From Peribolospora baueri (Eukaryota; Basidiomycota; Peribolosporomycetes; Peribolosporales; Peribolosporaceae), in assembly GCA_029717555.1 (NCBI GenBank), contig JAMDHS010000012.1, positions 124,001 through 188,000 of the forward strand: a DNA stretch of 64,000 bases, read 5' to 3'. Positions 60,568-64,000 of this stretch are shown here, one piece after another. Positions within the stretch are counted from its first letter, which is position 1. Every line of letters begins with the position of its first letter. Both the position numbers and the translations under genes were made by a program. The notes under the pieces were generated by a model that saw nothing but the letters and a program-made list of their open reading frames with translations, was not told the DNA's origin and did no database searches.

Positions 60568-63009
60568 ATGAGCGAGACCGTCCGACCGTGGCTCCTCCTC
60601 CGCCTCGCCGCCGTAGCGAACCGCCAAAAGGGCGCGGACCACGACGTGGACGACTTGCCGCCCGTGAGGGGCAACAGGGTGCAGGTGATCAAAGTCAGTT
60701 TTTTTTTTTTTTTTTTTTTTTTTTAATTATTTTCATCTTCGTTCCCCGTCGGCGTACGTCGCTCTCCTCCTTACCCTCCGTCTTCCTCTTCCTCTTTCTC
60801 TCCCTCTCTTTCTCTTTCACAGTTCCTCACGTACAAAACCGAGGCGGACCCACACGCACAGATATGGGCCGAGATCTCGGATCGGCGCCATTGGGTTTTA
60901 TGCGTCTTTGACCGCGAGGCCGTCGATCAGTTTGAGAGGTGCGTCGCCGATCGGCCTCCCTTCCTTTCAAGTGTCGTGTGCGCTTACTGTCCGGCCTGCA
61001 CGGCTTCCCCCCCTTCTGCGCTCAAGACTTGACCCGAGCCGCCGTCTCACCTCCACCCGAGGCGGCGTCCTCCTCCTTCACTACGTCTCTCTCCACATCG
61101 GCCCCTTCCCGCTCCCCGTCCTCCTCTCCCTCTACCCACGGGCCGCCCCCTCCGACTTCTCCACCCACCCTGCCCTTCGACAAATGCTCGTCGCTCCCCG
61201 CCTCGTCGTCCGCGTGCGCGCTTTCCGCCTCCTCGGCTCCGTCGGGGAACCCATCTGGGGCAAGCCGGTCCACCTCGAGCGCGTCGGGCGGCCGCCACTC
61301 GAATTACCTGGAGGCGATACGTCGGCGGCACAGCCAGGAGAGGAGGAGGAGAAGGACGAGGACGAGGACGAGGACGAGTTTGAGGAGAGGAAGGCGGCCG
61401 GCCGCACTTTGTACGAGTGGTGGACGGCCATCGCTAAGCAGCAGATCCGACTTAATCTGTCGCGGTCGTCTAATACGGAACCGGGGACTAGGCACAGGCA
61501 GAACGGAGGACGGGCCGACCCGACAGGAAGTGGTTCCAACGAACGCTTGGCTCCAGAACACGGAGCGGCAGAAGCTGCGACGGCGATGCCGACGGACACG
61601 GCGGCGACCGCCGGGGTAGTCCCCGGACGGTCATCTTCACCACAACCGGTAGCGCTCTCTGGGGCGACGGAGTCGCCTAGGCTACCCACCCCGGCACAGA
61701 GGATTAGAACTCGGCCGCCGCATGAATCCTCTCCGGCGCATCGCACCACGGCCGCAGAAGACGCCGGGGATGGCAGCTTCTTCAAGTCCCTCCCAACCTC
61801 TACGTTCTCTTCCATCGACTATGCCGCCGCAGCGTCCTCGACTCCCGCTCCCGCCCTGCACAGTTCCACGGCGCAGCCCGCTGATGCCCAAGAGGCCGCC
61901 CCTCCCAAGGCCGCGAAGGAAGTCGGAGAGGAAGCGAGGAGGAGGGCGAACGCGTCGAGCGTGGTGCTCGTTCCATCGCACGAGGCGATGGAGGAGGAGG
62001 CGGTGGAGGAAGAGGGTTTGAGTAAGCGAGTGGCGGAGAGGATGGAGGAGGCGGGGAAGGGTTTGAGTAGGCGAGCGGAGAAGAGGTTGAAGAAGGTGAC
62101 GCGCTGGCCATTGCATCCCGGTTGGGGGGTGAGTCTTGACTTGCCACACTGGACTGGACTTGTCCGTCCGTCCGTCCTTCCTTCGCCATCTCCAAAGTCA
62201 TAAACATTCCCTCATCCGCCCTCGTCTCCTTCCGCCGCTCCCGACGGACGGCGTCTCCTTTTCTCTCTCTCACGCAGCGCATGACCTCCCTCATGGACGC
62301 CGACTTTGTCGTCCCAGAGGATCAGCAACGATTGCTCGCCGAAGCTGGTGGGTCATTCCTCGGTGTCGTGACGTCGTCCACAGGCGGCCAGGTGCAGGTG
62401 CAGGCCGCAGGCCACAAGCTTACTTTATCGACCGGGACCCCGCTTTCTCATCTCGTTTGGGATGGTGCAGACTGGTACGATTGTCGTGTAAAATCGTCGT
62501 CGCCGACAGGGTTGCAGGGGCCAAACCCTTCCCGACAGCACGACGGAGCGGACAAAGGTAAAGGTGCCACCATTCGATGCGACGACCCGCTCTCGTTGGC
62601 CGAGTTTCGTTCCCAGCCGTCGAGCTCTGAGGCGCCGTCTGGATCTCGGAAGCGCAAGGTCTCTCCCGATGTGGAGGTGGCGGACGGAGGTGAGGAGGAA
62701 GAGGCGGACGGAAGTGGGGAGGAAGGGACGGATGGAAGTGGGGAGGAAGGGACGGACGTGGACGACGCGAGCGAGAGTGGGCTTTCCGACTACGAGCGGG
62801 CACAGAGGCAGACTCGAGGGGTGAAAAGGGCCAAAGGTGACGCGAACGAACCTTCTCCGAACGCGCGCGCCACCAGCGGCGGCGGCCGACGAGAATCGAA
62901 AGAATCGACGCGGAGGACGGTGACGACGACGTCGTTCTACCCCCTCGACTCGTCCTCCTCGCCTCCGCCCATGCAGCCCGGCTCGTCCGGAGCGAGCTCC
63001 TCCGGCTAA
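60568..63009 (+). CDS. Candidate shelterin subunit TPP1/Tpz1 (OB-fold protein)
   Basis: Four exons: 60568-60693, 60823-60938, 61027-62128, 62278-63009; 691 residues. The N-terminal ~160 residues fit the telomeric TPP1 OB fold in order: VRPWLLLRLAAV, then NRVQVIKFLTYKTEAD, then AQIWAEISDRRHWVLCVFDREAVDQF, then TRGGVLLLHYVSLHIGPF, then RLVVRVRAFRLLGSVG. Human TPP1 shows the same succession ([60 protein letters not shown]), recalled from memory. TPP1 bridges POT1 to the rest of shelterin and recruits telomerase. The remainder is acidic and disordered (EEEEKDEDEDEDEFEE), with repeated EEGTDGSG near the C-terminus. Intron 1 begins GTCAGT and runs straight into 26 T residues. Splice phases join cleanly. 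Other OB-fold families are the main alternative. Confidence 0.6.
60699..60724. repeat. 26-base T homopolymer inside intron 1 of the TPP1-like gene
   Basis: Begins five bases after the donor junction. It is a plain homopolymer, likely variable in length and error-prone in sequencing. Confidence 0.9.
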
Positions 63010-64000
63010 ATCTCCCCCTCCGGTGGTCATCACATCACGTCCCCAGACGGCTCTGAAAACGACAACTCGGGAGGCGGAAGCGAAAATGGTGGCCATATGC
63101 AGGACGACGACGACGACGAGCGCGCTTGTCCTGTAATGCGCTAACTAATCTCTTGGGTCGGGTCGTGTCATCTTCTGACGAAAGCATGAGCCGTTTTGGA
63201 AATCGGCAGGAAGCAGCACACCACGTCTTGACTCGCTTTCTTCTCCATCACGTCCGTCTTCGAACGTTGCAGCTGCAGGTGTACGCGCGCGACGCTCGTC
63301 GACCGATGCCAATGCGAGTTCCGCCCGCTCTCGCTCGGACCGGCCAGCCGGCGCGGGAGGAACGATAGTGTATTAGAAGGAAAACCTTGGGGCGGCGTTG
63401 GCGGACAAGAGGAGGAGGAAAGAAGGAGCGAGTCGCCGTTTTCGTCACGCCCTGCTCATCACGGCGGAGCGTTTGCCCCCGTGCAAATATTCGCGAACGA
63501 GGCCGTTCTCAGGGGCCGAGGTCCGTGAGCGAGGGGGAGAAGGAGGCGGCGACGACGAGGCGCGCGTTGAGGCGCAGCGCGACGGTGGCTGACGAGCCAA
63601 GAGGGGGGGACTGCGAAGACGACATAGGTAGGTAGCGGGACGGGCGCACGTCGACTTTTTGTCGTCTGTACGATCTTGAGGGTCTCGTGTATGTGTGTTA
63701 CGGCGCCGTATAGATACAATCCCAAGCGCCGCCGCGCAACATTACCGCCTCGGAGGGACACCGCGGAGCCAAGTCGCACAGCGTCGCAGCCGGAGGTCCC
63801 ATTGAGAAGACCAGCAAAGTGCCTCGGGGGGAAAGCGCCAATTTGCCAAGGAAGTGGGGAGCGGAAAGGCTGGGACGACACAAAGTCTCAAGAGTGCAGC
63901 AGTGATGGATTAAACAGGCGAAGACGAGAGCGGGAGGAAGAAGAAGACAAATGACGAGACGACGCAAGGAGGACGAAGGACGAAACGACATAGGAGGACG
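63010..64000. other. 3' flank of the TPP1-like gene and window end
   Basis: For the first 44 codons after the stop the same frame stays open (63010-63141) and looks protein-like, as discussed in the findings. Beyond that I see no supported gene; frames around 63387-63881 on both strands are Arg-rich and overlap. Confidence 0.4.

Overview
This is a GC-rich, gene-dense stretch of a fungal nuclear genome, most likely a basidiomycete. I favour an Ustilaginomycotina-like yeast or smut relative, but that is inference. Genes lie on both strands, and most carry several short introns (about 50-150 nt) with GTGAGT-type donors. The set includes an eIF5-mimic protein, Brx1, Vps8, a fungal ATP sulfurylase with a degenerate APS-kinase tail, Ero1, an AP180-type adaptor and a SNAPc subunit. 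No rRNA, tRNA or CRISPR array was seen. Exon coordinates were assembled by eye from splice signals, reading-frame phase and remembered family sequences.

Layout. 0-2 kb: CPA1, arginine-specific carbamoyl-phosphate synthase small subunit (minus). 3-5.2 kb: eIF5-mimic/BZW (plus). 5.2-7.5 kb: repeat-rich gap. 7.5-10 kb: membrane-anchored GH5 exo-beta-1,3-glucanase (plus). 10.5-12 kb: BRX1 (minus), sharing a short divergent promoter with VPS8 (plus, 12.2-17.9 kb). 18.3-20.6 kb: a terminal-inverted-repeat element. 21.5-22.9 kb: SUR7/PalI-like four-pass protein (minus). 23.8-26.2 kb: unassigned polytopic protein with a PrsW/YhfC-like motif pair (minus). 26.7-30.3 kb: AP180/ANTH endocytic adaptor (plus). 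30.7-33.7 kb: disordered nuclear protein with SUMO-interaction-like motifs and a RAD51AP1-like C-terminal motif (minus). 34.5-37.5 kb: MET3 (plus). 38.7-40.2 kb and 41.7-44.1 kb: a membrane protein with 30-bp tandem repeats and a ubiquitin/SUMO-like coiled-coil protein (both plus). 44.9-46.5 kb: unassigned protein (minus). 47.9-50.7 kb: ERO1 (plus). 50.9-51.6 kb: small disordered protein (minus). 52.7-55.1 kb: SNAPC3/SNAP50 (minus). 56.2-58.2 kb: single-pass membrane protein (minus). 60.6-63.0 kb: a candidate shelterin TPP1/Tpz1 protein (plus).

The genes look like ordinary eukaryotic neighbours rather than one pathway cluster. Several functional themes recur: amino-acid and sulfur assimilation (CPA1, MET3), wall and plasma-membrane biology (GH5, SUR7-like, AP180), secretory and endosomal work (ERO1, VPS8), and nucleic-acid biology (BRX1, SNAPC3, RAD51AP1-like, TPP1-like). 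The most interesting items are the TPP1-like OB-fold protein, with an open frame continuing past its stop; the RAD51AP1-like protein; the PrsW/YhfC-like membrane protein; and the TIR element with asymmetric, repeat-expanded arms.
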